Positions 16,129 through 24,221 of a stretch of DNA of 64,000 bases are shown piece by piece. Location: the NCBI RefSeq assembly GCF_019704135.1, contig NZ_AP024355.1:186001-250000 (forward strand), in the 5' to 3' direction. Under the pieces are notes generated by a model. The model was not told the DNA's origin. It did not search any database and saw only the letters and a list, made by a program, of their open reading frames with translations. The DNA comes from Desulfuromonas versatilis. Its GTDB lineage: Bacteria > Desulfobacterota > Desulfuromonadia > Desulfuromonadales > NIT-T3. Each line of letters starts with the position of its first letter. The stretch's first letter is position 1. The translations under genes were made by a program, and so were the position numbers.

Positions 16129-17193
16129 ATGCTTGAACAGATTAAGAAGAAACTTGCCAAGGGCAATGCCATCAACCGGGAGCAGGCCCTTTACCTGCTG
16201 ACCCGGGCCGACCTGCTCGAGGTGGGGAAGCTGGCCGACGGCCTTCGCCGGGCCAAGCACCCCCACAACCGGGTGACCTTCGTCGTCGACCGCAACGTCA
16301 ACTACACCAACGTCTGCCAGTCCGAGTGCCGCTTCTGCGCCTTCTACCGCAGAGCCGACGCCGCCGACGCCTACCTGCTCGATTACCAGGCGATTTTCGC
16401 CAAGATCCAGGAGCTGGTCGATCACGGCGGCACCCAGCTGCTGATGCAGGGGGGGCTGCACCCCGAGCTGAAGATCGACTGGTTCGAGGAGCTGTTCCGG
16501 CAGCTCAAGCAGCGCTTTCCCGGCGTGCGGGTCCACTCCCTCTCGCCCGCCGAGGTGATCCACATTGCCAAGCTCTCAGGGCTCTCCATGGAAGAGTGCC
16601 TGGGGCGGCTGCAGAGCGCCGGGCTCGACTCGGTCCCCGGCGGCGGGGCCGAGGTGCTGGTGGACGAAGTGCGCCAGGAGATCTCGCCCAACAAGATCGG
16701 CTGGCGCGACTGGGCCGCGGTCATGGAGGCCGCCCACGGCCTGGGGATGCGCACCACCGCCACCATGATGTTCGGCTCGAAGGAAAAGCCGGCGGACATC
16801 GTCGAGCACCTGTTTCGCATCCGCGAGATCCAGGCCCGCACCGGCGGCTTCACCGCCTTCATCCCCTGGACCTTTCAGCCGGCCAACACCGAACTGGGCG
16901 GCGAAACCGCCAGCGGCGTCGAGTACCTGAAGGTGCTGGCCCTCTCGCGCATCGTGCTCGACAACGTCGAGAACATCCAGGCGAGCTGGGTCACCCAAGG
17001 GGCGCGCATGGCCCAGGTGGCGCTGTTTTTCGGCGCCAACGACCTGGGCGGCACCATGCTCGAGGAGAACGTGGTCGCCGCCGCCGGGGTCTCCTTCCGG
17101 CTGTCGCAGGAAGAGATCGTCGAGATGGCCCGCGAGGCCGGGTTCATCCCCGCCAAGCGCAGCACCACCTATGATATAATTACCACTTATTAG
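16129..17193 (+). CDS. mqnC: Cyclic dehypoxanthinyl futalosine synthase (radical SAM)
   Basis: The 354-residue protein carries the radical SAM motif CQSECRFC in VDRNVNYTNVCQSEC, then LLMQGGLHPELKIDWFEELF, SVPGGGAEVLVDEVRQEISP and FIPWTFQPANTELGG, all typical of MqnC. It closes the ring of dehypoxanthine futalosine in menaquinone synthesis. It is clearly paralogous to the preceding mqnE. The start is ATG 16129, directly after an inverted repeat and with no visible Shine-Dalgarno sequence. Confidence 0.93.
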   Translation: MLEQIKKKLAKGNAINREQALYLLTRADLLEVGKLADGLRRAKHPHNRVTFVVDRNVNYTNVCQSECRFCAFYRRADAADAYLLDYQAIFAKIQELVDHGGTQLLMQGGLHPELKIDWFEELFRQLKQRFPGVRVHSLSPAEVIHIAKLSGLSMEECLGRLQSAGLDSVPGGGAEVLVDEVRQEISPNKIGWRDWAAVMEAAHGLGMRTTATMMFGSKEKPADIVEHLFRIREIQARTGGFTAFIPWTFQPANTELGGETASGVEYLKVLALSRIVLDNVENIQASWVTQGARMAQVALFFGANDLGGTMLEENVVAAAGVSFRLSQEEIVEMAREAGFIPAKRSTTYDIITTY

Positions 17194-17218
17194 GCTCTTT
17201 TTCCGGCTGGAGGCGGGT

Positions 17219-17791
17219 ATGGCTCGGTTTCGCTTGGCTGGTCTGGCATTGCTGGTACTGCTCTCGCTGTCAGCGCCCGCGGCGGCCCAGGTGAGCGTCT
17301 CCTTCGGCTGGGAACGGCCGGTCCAGTTCAAGGTGGTCGACGCCGAAACCGGCGAGGCGGTGGCCCGGCCGCTGCTGGTGGTGGCGACCAGCAAGGAGTA
17401 TCCGGGAGCCCCGGCGCCGGTGAAGTCCTACGACGTGTACCGCGGCAACGCGGTCGGCGTGGTCGACTACAAGGCCTCGGAGAAGGTGCCTGGAGTCGAG
17501 TTGCGGGTGGTCGCCTCGGGATACTCCTTTCTGACCAAGCAGGTGCACTGGAAGGACCTTCCGCAGCGCAAGCGTGACAGCGACGGTCTGGATCTGGGTC
17601 CTCCCCCGGTGGTGACCATCGAACTGAAAAACCTCGAGCGCAGCGGCGAATGGGCGCGCAATTTCAAGCTCAACATCGGCCCCGCCCTCGAGGAGTTCCT
17701 GGAGATCGGCCCGCCGGCCATGTCCCGCGACGGCAAAAAGCTCATTGGCGATTTTCTCGACAAGGAGCGCGGCAAGCTGCTTGGGTTCTGA
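17219..17791 (+). CDS. Hypothetical exported protein
   Basis: The 190-residue product has a clear signal peptide (RFRLAGLALLVLLSLSAPAAAQ, cleaved after AAA-Q near residue 24). The mature part begins with a beta-rich segment (VQFKVVDAETGEAVARPLLVV) that looks like a carboxypeptidase-regulatory or transthyretin-like fold, and ends in charged helices. No catalytic motif is evident. It lies 25 nt after mqnC, so it may be co-transcribed, but nothing ties it to menaquinone synthesis. I do not recognise the family. Confidence 0.7.
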   Translation: MARFRLAGLALLVLLSLSAPAAAQVSVSFGWERPVQFKVVDAETGEAVARPLLVVATSKEYPGAPAPVKSYDVYRGNAVGVVDYKASEKVPGVELRVVASGYSFLTKQVHWKDLPQRKRDSDGLDLGPPPVVTIELKNLERSGEWARNFKLNIGPALEEFLEIGPPAMSRDGKKLIGDFLDKERGKLLGF

Positions 17792-17876
17792 GGGGGATTC
17801 CCTCTGAAGATCACAGCTGATTTTTTCTCTGTGCTTTACCGTGGTGAGGCTTTGTCTTTAAACCCGGGAAAAGCCT

Positions 17877-18007
17877 TTAGCCACGGATCAAATCTGATCA
17901 AGTCTGATAATTCAGCACCTAAAGAGCTCAGATCCAAATCCAGCAACCCCTGAAGAAAGTCCAGACCCTTGATTTATCGGAATCTATCAGATTTTATCCG
18001 TGGCTGA
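17877..18007. repeat. ACGGATAAAATCTGAT-type long inverted repeat
   Basis: The left arm (AGCCACGGATCAAATCTGAT, then CAAGTCTGATAA) and right arm (TTATCGGAATCTATCAG, then ATTTTATCCGTGGCT) are about 30 nt each and largely complementary. The intervening 62 nt are not obviously structured. It fills the 258-nt gap between the exported hypothetical and hisC. A single-arm relative lies at 401-433. Confidence 0.7.
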
Positions 18008-18049
18008 TTGAGATCTTTATATTTTATTCATTCATCGAGCGGAGGCTCC

Positions 18050-19093
18050 ATGATCCCCCTGCGCAAGAACATCGCCCTGATGGCCGGCTATGTCCCGGGC
18101 TTTCAGCCCAAGGACGAAAAGGCCTGGATCAAGCTCAACACCAACGAAAATCCCTACCCGCCGTCGCCGAAGGTGATCGAGGCGATTCTGGCCGAGGTGG
18201 GCGAGGGGCTGCGCAAGTATCCCGACCCGGCCAGCCAGGCCGGCCGCGAGGAGGCGGCGCGGCTCTACGGCTTCGATCCCGAGTGGCTGATCATGGCCAA
18301 CGGCTCGGACGAGCTGCTCAACAACCTGATCCGCGCCTTCGCCGGGGAAGGCGAAGAGATCGCCTACGTGCACCCGTCCTACTCCTACTATTCGACGTTG
18401 GCCGAAATCCAGGGGGCCAGGGTGCACACCTTCCGGCTGACCCAGGACTGGCGGCTGGCCGATTTTCCCGAGTGTTACCAAGGCAAGCTGTTCTTCCTCA
18501 CCAACCCCAACGCGCCCCTCGGTTTCACCTACCCCCTGGACTTTATCGAGGAGCTGGCCGGGCGGGTCGAGGGGATGCTGGTGGTGGACGAGGCCTATGC
18601 TGATTTTGCCGATGAGAACGCCCTGGAACTGGTGCGCAAATACCAAAACGTCATCGTCACCCGCACCTTCTCCAAGAGCTATTCGCTGGCCGGCATGCGC
18701 CTGGGGCTGGCGGTGGCGCGCCCCGAGGTGATCGCCGCGCTGGACAAGATCCGCGACCACTACAACCTCGACCGGCTGGCCCAGGCCGCGGCGGTGGCCG
18801 CCCTGCGCGACCAGGACTATTTCCGCGAGTGCGTGCGCAAGATCCGCGAAACCCGTGAATGGTTCAGCGGCGAGCTGCGGGTGCTCGACTACGGGGTGAT
18901 CCCTTCGAGCGGCAACTACGTCTTCGCCTCGCCCCCCGACCGCGACGGCAAGCGGGTCTACGACGCTCTCTACCAGCGGCGCATCCTGGTGCGCTACTTC
19001 TCCGACCCGACCCTCGCCCACGGCCTGCGCATCACCATCGGCACCCGCGAGGAGATGGAGAAGCTGGTGGCGGCGCTGGCGGAAATCGGTTGA
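18050..19093 (+). CDS. hisC: Histidinol-phosphate aminotransferase
   Basis: The 347-residue fold-type I PLP enzyme has [15 protein letters not shown] near the N-terminus, [15 protein letters not shown], the substrate-binding NPNAPLGF, the segment [10 protein letters not shown] and the Schiff-base Lys in [16 protein letters not shown]. It transfers an amino group between glutamate and imidazole acetol phosphate in histidine synthesis; some HisC proteins also act on aromatic amino acids. GGAGG stands 5 nt before the ATG at 18050, which fixes the start. No other his genes are nearby. Confidence 0.93.
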   Translation: MIPLRKNIALMAGYVPGFQPKDEKAWIKLNTNENPYPPSPKVIEAILAEVGEGLRKYPDPASQAGREEAARLYGFDPEWLIMANGSDELLNNLIRAFAGEGEEIAYVHPSYSYYSTLAEIQGARVHTFRLTQDWRLADFPECYQGKLFFLTNPNAPLGFTYPLDFIEELAGRVEGMLVVDEAYADFADENALELVRKYQNVIVTRTFSKSYSLAGMRLGLAVARPEVIAALDKIRDHYNLDRLAQAAAVAALRDQDYFRECVRKIRETREWFSGELRVLDYGVIPSSGNYVFASPPDRDGKRVYDALYQRRILVRYFSDPTLAHGLRITIGTREEMEKLVAALAEIG

Positions 19094-19120
19094 GCTGAAA
19101 ATACGTAACCACCCACTCAC

Positions 19121-19201
19121 TTCGTTCGCTGAAGGACACGAAGTCCACGAAGTATTTTCCTGGTGGTTCTTCGTGTCCTTCGCGTTGTTCGTGGTGAAAT
19201 A
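19121..19201. repeat. CACGAAG-type inverted repeat, copy 3
   Basis: Left arm phrases GAAGGACACGAAG and TCCACGAAG face right arm phrases TTCTTCGTGTCCTTCGCG and TTGTTCGTGGTG. The arm order and unit length match the copies at 14106 and 16044, although the left arm starts with a diverged unit (TTCGTTCGCTGAAG). It ends 11 nt before the mutY start. Confidence 0.7.
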
Positions 19202-19211
19202 ATTCGCTTAT

Positions 19212-20309
19212 ATGTCCTCGCCTGTTTACCCGAAGCCCGCCGAGGTCTCCCGCCGCCTGCTGGCCTGGTACGGCCGCCACGGCCGCGACCTGCCCTGGCG
19301 CGGCACCCGCGATCCCTACCGCATCTGGCTCTCGGAGGTCATGCTGCAGCAGACCGGGGTGACCACGGTCATCCCCTACTACGAGAGATTCCTGGGGCGC
19401 TTCCCCACGGTGTCCGATCTGGCCGCGGCGCCTCTGGAGGAACTCATCGAGCTGTGGGCCGGGCTGGGTTACTATTCGCGGGCCCGCAACCTGCACGCGG
19501 CGGCCCGCCGGGTGGTCGAGGTCTTCGACGGATCATTTCCGGCCGAACTGGAGGCGCTGATCAGCCTGCCGGGGGTGGGGCGTTCGACCGCCGGGGCGAT
19601 CCGCTCCATCGCCTTTGACCTCAAGGGGCCGATCCTCGACGGCAACGTGCGCCGGGTGCTCTGCCGGCTGTATGCCCTCGAGCAGGACCCGCGCGCCAGC
19701 GCCGCCGAGCGCTTTCTTTGGGCGCGGGCGGAGGAGCTGACCCCGGCCGAGCGCCCCCACGACTATGCCCAGGCGATCATGGACCTGGGCGCCACGGTCT
19801 GCACCCCGCGCAGTCCCGACTGCCCGGCCTGCCCCCTCGAAGGTCTCTGCCTGGCCCGGGCCCGGGGGCTGGAAAAGGCTCTGCCGCTGCGGGGGCGCAA
19901 AAAGGCCGTCCCCACCCGCACCCAGGTGGCGCTGCTGCTCGAGCGCCAAGGCCGCTGGCTGGTGCGCCGCCGCCCCTATGCGGGGATGCTCGGCGGACTC
20001 TGGGAATTTCCCGCTGCCGAAGTGCCCGAGGGGGACGAGCCGGGGCGGATCGCGGAAGCCCTGCTTGACGAGTTGGGTTTTTCCGCTTCGCTGCGCCATG
20101 CCGGCCGGGTGGCCCACGCCTACAGCCATTTCAAGCTCGACCTGCACCTGTTCGCCGCGAAGGTCTCCCGGCAGGGGAGAGCGGCCGAAAACCAGGATAG
20201 CTGTTGGGCCGATCTGCCCGACTTGGCGGCGATGCCCCTGCACGGGGCGCACAAAAAGGCCCTCGCCTGCTTGCCAGGCTCTGCCGGAACTGGCAAGATG
20301 GATTTTTAA
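19212..20309 (+). CDS. mutY: A/G-specific adenine glycosylase MutY
   Basis: This 365-residue enzyme has DLPWRGTRDPYRIWLSEVML with the catalytic Glu (SEVMLQQT), the helix-hairpin-helix LPGVGRSTAGAI, the catalytic Asp in ILDGNVRRVLCR, and an iron-sulfur loop with spacing C-x6-C-x2-C-x5-C (CTPRSPDCPACPLEGLC). A C-terminal NUDIX-like domain follows (GMLGGLWEFPAAE). It removes adenine mispaired with 8-oxoguanine. The start is preceded by repeat sequence and has no evident ribosome-binding site. Confidence 0.95.
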   Translation: MSSPVYPKPAEVSRRLLAWYGRHGRDLPWRGTRDPYRIWLSEVMLQQTGVTTVIPYYERFLGRFPTVSDLAAAPLEELIELWAGLGYYSRARNLHAAARRVVEVFDGSFPAELEALISLPGVGRSTAGAIRSIAFDLKGPILDGNVRRVLCRLYALEQDPRASAAERFLWARAEELTPAERPHDYAQAIMDLGATVCTPRSPDCPACPLEGLCLARARGLEKALPLRGRKKAVPTRTQVALLLERQGRWLVRRRPYAGMLGGLWEFPAAEVPEGDEPGRIAEALLDELGFSASLRHAGRVAHAYSHFKLDLHLFAAKVSRQGRAAENQDSCWADLPDLAAMPLHGAHKKALACLPGSAGTGKMDF

Positions 20310-20321
20310 TCACTGCATTGA

Positions 20322-20420
20322 ACCTGAGGAATCCAGCAGTCAGAATTCAGAAGAAATGCCGAGGTCTTGCCTTGGCTGTTCTGCTGGCTCCTGGATTCTG
20401 AATTCTGGCTTCTGCTGCCT
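20322..20420. repeat. TCAGAATTCAG-type inverted repeat
   Basis: Left arm AATCCAGCAGTCAGAATTC then AGAAG and right arm CTCCTGGATTCTGAATTC then TGGCTTCTG are complementary with a few mismatches and flank about 25 nt. It lies in the mutY-rnd spacer. The units are of 6-8 nt, again with short-period phrasing. Confidence 0.65.
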
Positions 20421-20460
20421 GCGGCGGAACCAATTCATCTGAAAGATAACTGGAGTCTTC

Positions 20461-21588
20461 ATGCCCAACACCCCGATCCTCACCGACAGCGCCGCCATCA
20501 CCCGCCTCGCCGAAGAATTGCATCGCCAGCCGGCCATTGCCGTCGATCTCGAAGCCGATTCCATGCACTGCTACCGGGACAAGGTCTGCCTGCTGCAGTT
20601 CTCCACCGCCGGGCGCACGGTGCTCGTCGACCCGCTGGCGGTCGCCGACCTCGAGCCCCTCAAAGCGGTGCTGGCCGACCCGCAGGTGCGCAAGATCTTC
20701 CATGCCGCCGATTACGACATCCGCTGCCTGCACCGGGATTTCGGCATCGAGATCCGCGGCCTGTTCGACACCATGGTGAGCTGCCAGTTTCTCGGTGAGG
20801 AGAAGGTGGGGCTGGCCGATGTGCTCGGCAAGCATTTCGGGGTGGAGCTGGACAAGCGCTACCAGCGGGCCGACTGGTCGGTGCGGCCGTTGACCCCGGA
20901 GATGATCAGCTACGCGGCGGAGGACACCCGCCACCTGCATCGCCTGGTGGCGCTTCTGGAAGGCCGGCTCGAGGAGAAGGGGCGGCTGGCCTGGGTGGCG
21001 GAGGAGTTTGCCCTGCTCGAGCAGGTGCGCCACAGCGAAGCGGAGGGTCCGCTGTTTCTGCGGGCCAAGGGGGCCGGAACCCTGGACCGCCGCCAGCTGG
21101 CGGTGCTCGAGGAGCTGCTGCAGTGGCGCGACCGCGAAGCCCAGCGGCGGGATTGCCCCCTGTTTCGGGTGGTGGGGAACAAGTCGCTGCTCGATCTGGC
21201 CCGCAACACGCCCCGCTCTCATCAGGGCCTGGTCGCCATCGAAGGAATTTCACCGCGGCTCGCCGACCGCTATGGCAAGCAGATGCTCCAGGCCATCGAA
21301 CGGGGTCTGAACCTCCCCCAGGATCAGTTGCCGGTCTATCCGCGCAGCCCCCGTCCCGAGCGCGACCCCGAAGCCGACCGGCGCCTGGCGCTGCTCAAGG
21401 AGATGCGCACCGCCAAGGCCGGCGCCCTGGGGATGGACCCCGGCATCCTCATCAACAACACCCTGCTCGAACTGATCTCCCGCAACCCGCCGCGCAAAAC
21501 CGCCGACCTCGAGGGTTTCGACGGCATGAAGAACTGGCAGCGGGAGGTGCTGGGGGAGGAAATTGTGAAAACCCTGGGTAAGGAGTGA
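20461..21588 (+). CDS. rnd: Ribonuclease D
   Basis: The 375-residue 3'-5' exoribonuclease has the DEDDy residues in AIAVDLEADSMH, IFHAADYDIRCL and SYAAEDTRHLH, followed by a C-terminal HRDC domain (LEELLQWRDREAQRRDCPLF and IEGISPRLADRYG). It trims 3' ends of tRNA precursors and other stable RNAs, and several tRNA genes lie within 15 kb. GGAG stands 5 nt before the ATG. The stop codon lies inside the GAGTGAGG tandem repeat that follows. Confidence 0.93.
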   Translation: MPNTPILTDSAAITRLAEELHRQPAIAVDLEADSMHCYRDKVCLLQFSTAGRTVLVDPLAVADLEPLKAVLADPQVRKIFHAADYDIRCLHRDFGIEIRGLFDTMVSCQFLGEEKVGLADVLGKHFGVELDKRYQRADWSVRPLTPEMISYAAEDTRHLHRLVALLEGRLEEKGRLAWVAEEFALLEQVRHSEAEGPLFLRAKGAGTLDRRQLAVLEELLQWRDREAQRRDCPLFRVVGNKSLLDLARNTPRSHQGLVAIEGISPRLADRYGKQMLQAIERGLNLPQDQLPVYPRSPRPERDPEADRRLALLKEMRTAKAGALGMDPGILINNTLLELISRNPPRKTADLEGFDGMKNWQREVLGEEIVKTLGKE

Positions 21589-21646
21589 GGAGTGAGGAGT
21601 GAGAATATACCTCTCACCCCTCACGCTTCACGTTTCACTCCTCACC
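21580..21646. repeat. GAGTGAG-type inverted repeat holding both convergent stop codons
   Basis: AAGGAGTGAGGAGTGAGG then AGTGAG faces CTCTCACCCCTCACGC and CACTCCTCACC. The rnd stop (21586-21588) and the minus-strand fumC stop (21642-21644) are both TGA triplets inside the repeat arms. It may act as a bidirectional RNA 3'-end hairpin, but no T-run is present. Confidence 0.7.
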
Positions 21647-23048
21647 TGGTTTTCCCCGGCACCCCCGGTTCGGTCATCGGCCGGGGGTCGAGGATCCTCT
21701 GCAGTTCGTCCTCGGGCAGCACTTTCTGCTCCAGCGCCACCTCCCTGACGGTTTTCCCCAATGCATAGGCCTGTTTGGCGATCTGCGCGGCCCGGTCGTA
21801 GCCGATGACCGGGGCCAGCGCGGTGCACATGGCCAGGCTCTGCTCCACGGTCTGTTCGCAGCGTCGGCGGTCTGCCTCGAGCCCCCGCACACAGCGGTGA
21901 GTAAACTGGGTGCCGGCGGTTGCGAGCAGGGCGATGGATTCGAGCAGGTTGCGGGTGATGACCGGCATCATCACGTTGAGCTCGAAATTCCCGGCAAGCC
22001 CGCCCAGGGTGATGGCGGCATCGTTGCCGATGACCTGGGCGCAGACCTGCATCAGGCTCTCGGCCATCACCGGGTTGACCTTGCCGGGCATGATCGAGCT
22101 ACCCGGCTGCACCGGCGGCAGGACCAGTTCACCCAGCCCGCAGCGCGGGCCGCTGCCCAGAAAACGGATGTCGTTGGCGATCTTGAACAGCGCCGTGGCG
22201 CAAACTTTCAGGGCTCCGCTGGCGGCCACCGCAGCGTCCCTGGCCCCCTGCGCCTCGAAATGATTGGCCGCCTCCTTGAAAGGCAGGCCGGTCACCTCGG
22301 CCAGACCGTCGATGACCTTGGCGGCGAAGCGCGGATGGGTGTTGATGCCGGTCCCGACCGCGGTCCCGCCGAGGGGCAGCTCGAGCAGCCCTTCCAGGCT
22401 GTTTTCCAGGCGGCGGATCGACAGGGCGACCTGGCGGGCGTAGCCGGAGAAGACCTGGCCGAGGCGCACCGGGGTGGCGTCCTGCAGGTGGGTGCGGCCG
22501 ATCTTGACGATGTCGTCGAATTCGCCGGCCTTTTCGCCCAGGGCCTCCTGCAGGGCGAACAGGGCGGGGATGAGGCTGTGGCGGATCTCCACGGCGGCGG
22601 CCAGGTGCATGGCGGTGGGGATGACGTCGTTGCTCGACTGGCCCAGGTTGACGTGGTCATTGGGGTGGACGGTTCGCTTCTCCGGGGGCTCTTCAAGCAG
22701 CTGGGAGGCGCGGTGGGCGATGACCTCGTTGGCGTTCATGTTGGTGCTGGTCCCCGATCCGGTCTGAAAGATGTCCAGCACGAACTCGCCGTCCAGGGTT
22801 CCCTGGATGACCTCTTCGGCGGCTTCCATGATGGCCATGGCCCGGTCGCGGTCGAGCAGCTCCAGCTCCATGTTGACCCGCGCCGCCCGCTCCTTGATCA
22901 TCCCCAGGGCACGAATAAAGGGGCGCGGAAAGCGCACCCCGCTGATGGGAAAGTTTTGCAGGGCCCGGGCGGTCTGGGCGCCGTAGAGGGCCGTCGCGGG
23001 GACCTGCATTTCGCCCATGGAATCGCGTTCGATCCGTTTGTCGTTCAT
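21642..23048 (-). CDS. fumC: Class II fumarate hydratase
   Basis: This 468-residue lyase has the FumC-specific GSGTSTNMNANEVIAHRA (aspartases carry a different residue set here), HPNDHVNLGQSSNDVIPTAM and the catalytic loop GSSIMPGKVNPVMAE. It interconverts fumarate and malate in the TCA cycle without an iron-sulfur cluster. The ATG at 23048 has GGGGAGG 4-5 nt upstream; an upstream start would add 13 unlikely residues. A strong promoter lies about 60 nt upstream. Confidence 0.94.
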   Translation of the reverse strand: MNDKRIERDSMGEMQVPATALYGAQTARALQNFPISGVRFPRPFIRALGMIKERAARVNMELELLDRDRAMAIMEAAEEVIQGTLDGEFVLDIFQTGSGTSTNMNANEVIAHRASQLLEEPPEKRTVHPNDHVNLGQSSNDVIPTAMHLAAAVEIRHSLIPALFALQEALGEKAGEFDDIVKIGRTHLQDATPVRLGQVFSGYARQVALSIRRLENSLEGLLELPLGGTAVGTGINTHPRFAAKVIDGLAEVTGLPFKEAANHFEAQGARDAAVAASGALKVCATALFKIANDIRFLGSGPRCGLGELVLPPVQPGSSIMPGKVNPVMAESLMQVCAQVIGNDAAITLGGLAGNFELNVMMPVITRNLLESIALLATAGTQFTHRCVRGLEADRRRCEQTVEQSLAMCTALAPVIGYDRAAQIAKQAYALGKTVREVALEQKVLPEDELQRILDPRPMTEPGVPGKTR

Positions 23049-23108
23049 CGATCCTCCCCTGGCTGCGGAGCCTCTCCGCTGCCGCAAGAAAAACAGTTTT
23101 TCCTCCTG

Positions 23109-23136
23109 ATAATAGCAAGTTGCGCCATGCTGTCAA
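23109..23136 (-). promoter_or_regulatory. Strong sigma70 promoter for fumC
   Basis: On the minus strand TTGACA is followed after 16 nt by TATTAT, five of six bases of the -10 consensus, with AGGAGGAAAA in the leader. It is one of the best promoters in the window. Confidence 0.7.
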
Positions 23137-23228
23137 TGTCGCCTCCGAATGAGTTTTAATCTCACTAATATTTTCCCCACATGTTTTATCGTCGCTAATT
23201 TCTCGGGGTTCGGCTAGAATGCGTCTCC

Positions 23229-24101
23229 ATGAGCACCCTGGCCTTTTCACTGATCCTGTTCTCCGCCCTGATGCACGCCCTGTGGAACCTGCTGGTCAAG
23301 CGCAGCAGGGACAAGACCGTGTTCATCTGGTGGATGTTCGTCTGTTCGGGCGGGATGCTCAATCTGCTGCTCCCTTTCATGCCCGAGCCCTTTCCGCTGC
23401 CTTCGGGGCAGGTCCTGCTGCTGGGGGCCGGCGGCGCCGCCTGCTTCGTGTTCTATCACCTGTTCAACGGGCGCGCCTATCGGGCGGGCGATCTGTCATT
23501 GACTTATCCTCTTTCGCAGACGGCCATGGTCTATGTTCCGGTCTGGGGAGTGCTGCTGCTCGGCGAACAACTCTCGCCCCTGGGGGTGGGGGGGATCCTG
23601 CTGATTCTCTGCGGCGCCTATTGCGTTCAGCTGCGCCGGCTCAGCAGCTCGGAAATCCTGCGCCCGTTCCGCAATTTGAGCGACCCTTCGGTGCAGGCCG
23701 CGCTAATTGCTGGATTCATCTATTCCGTGGGGGCGGTGATCGACAAATCGGGCGTCACCATCTACCCGGCCTTCCATTTCACCTACCTGCTGGTCATGTT
23801 CATGCTGGCCTTTCTTACTCTGAATTTGCTGCGTCCATCCTACCGTGGCCGGGTACTGGAGGAGTTCCGGCACAGCCGGATGCTGGTGGCGGTTTCCGGG
23901 CCGGTGATGATGGGCTCGTTCCTGACCTTCCGATTCGGACTCAAGCTGGCGCCAATGAGCTATGCGGTTCCGGTGCGCCAGGTCAGCCTGCTGATCGGGG
24001 TGCTGATCGGCACCCTGTTTCTCGGCGAGTCCTGCGGCCGCATCCGCTTTATCGCCGCCATGCTGATCCTCGCCGGGGTCTGCCTGGTGCGGCTGGGGTG
24101 A
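23229..24101 (+). CDS. EamA/DMT-superfamily transporter
   Basis: The 290-residue protein has ten predicted membrane helices in two repeated EamA halves, for example LAFSLILFSALMHALWNLLV at the start and MLILAGVCLVRLG at the end. Halves carry the typical PLSQTAMVYVPVWGVLLLGE and VPVRQVSLLIGVLIGTLFLGE motifs. Substrate cannot be told from sequence. A TAGAAT -10-like box lies 9 nt before the ATG and no Shine-Dalgarno sequence is visible, so the transcript may be nearly leaderless. It is divergent from fumC. Confidence 0.88.
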   Translation: MSTLAFSLILFSALMHALWNLLVKRSRDKTVFIWWMFVCSGGMLNLLLPFMPEPFPLPSGQVLLLGAGGAACFVFYHLFNGRAYRAGDLSLTYPLSQTAMVYVPVWGVLLLGEQLSPLGVGGILLILCGAYCVQLRRLSSSEILRPFRNLSDPSVQAALIAGFIYSVGAVIDKSGVTIYPAFHFTYLLVMFMLAFLTLNLLRPSYRGRVLEEFRHSRMLVAVSGPVMMGSFLTFRFGLKLAPMSYAVPVRQVSLLIGVLIGTLFLGESCGRIRFIAAMLILAGVCLVRLG

Positions 24102-24106
24102 AAGGC

Positions 24107-24215
24107 CGTAACGCGTGATGCGTAAGGCGTAAGGCGTAAGATCCCTTCTCTTTTCACCGATTACGTATTACGCTTTACCCATTACGATTCCTTCCACTGA
24201 CCACGGACCACGGAT
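24107..24215. repeat. GCGTAAGGCGTAAG-type inverted repeat plus GACCACGG tandem
   Basis: Left arm units CGTAACGCG, ATGCGTAAGGCGTAAGG and right arm ATTACGTATTACGC, then TTTACCCATTACG flank about 20 nt. It is followed at 24197-24215 by a second small tandem, GACCACGGACCACGG, ending 6 nt before the next ATG. Both have the short-period phrasing of the other spacers. Confidence 0.65.
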
Positions 24216-24221
24216 TTTAAG

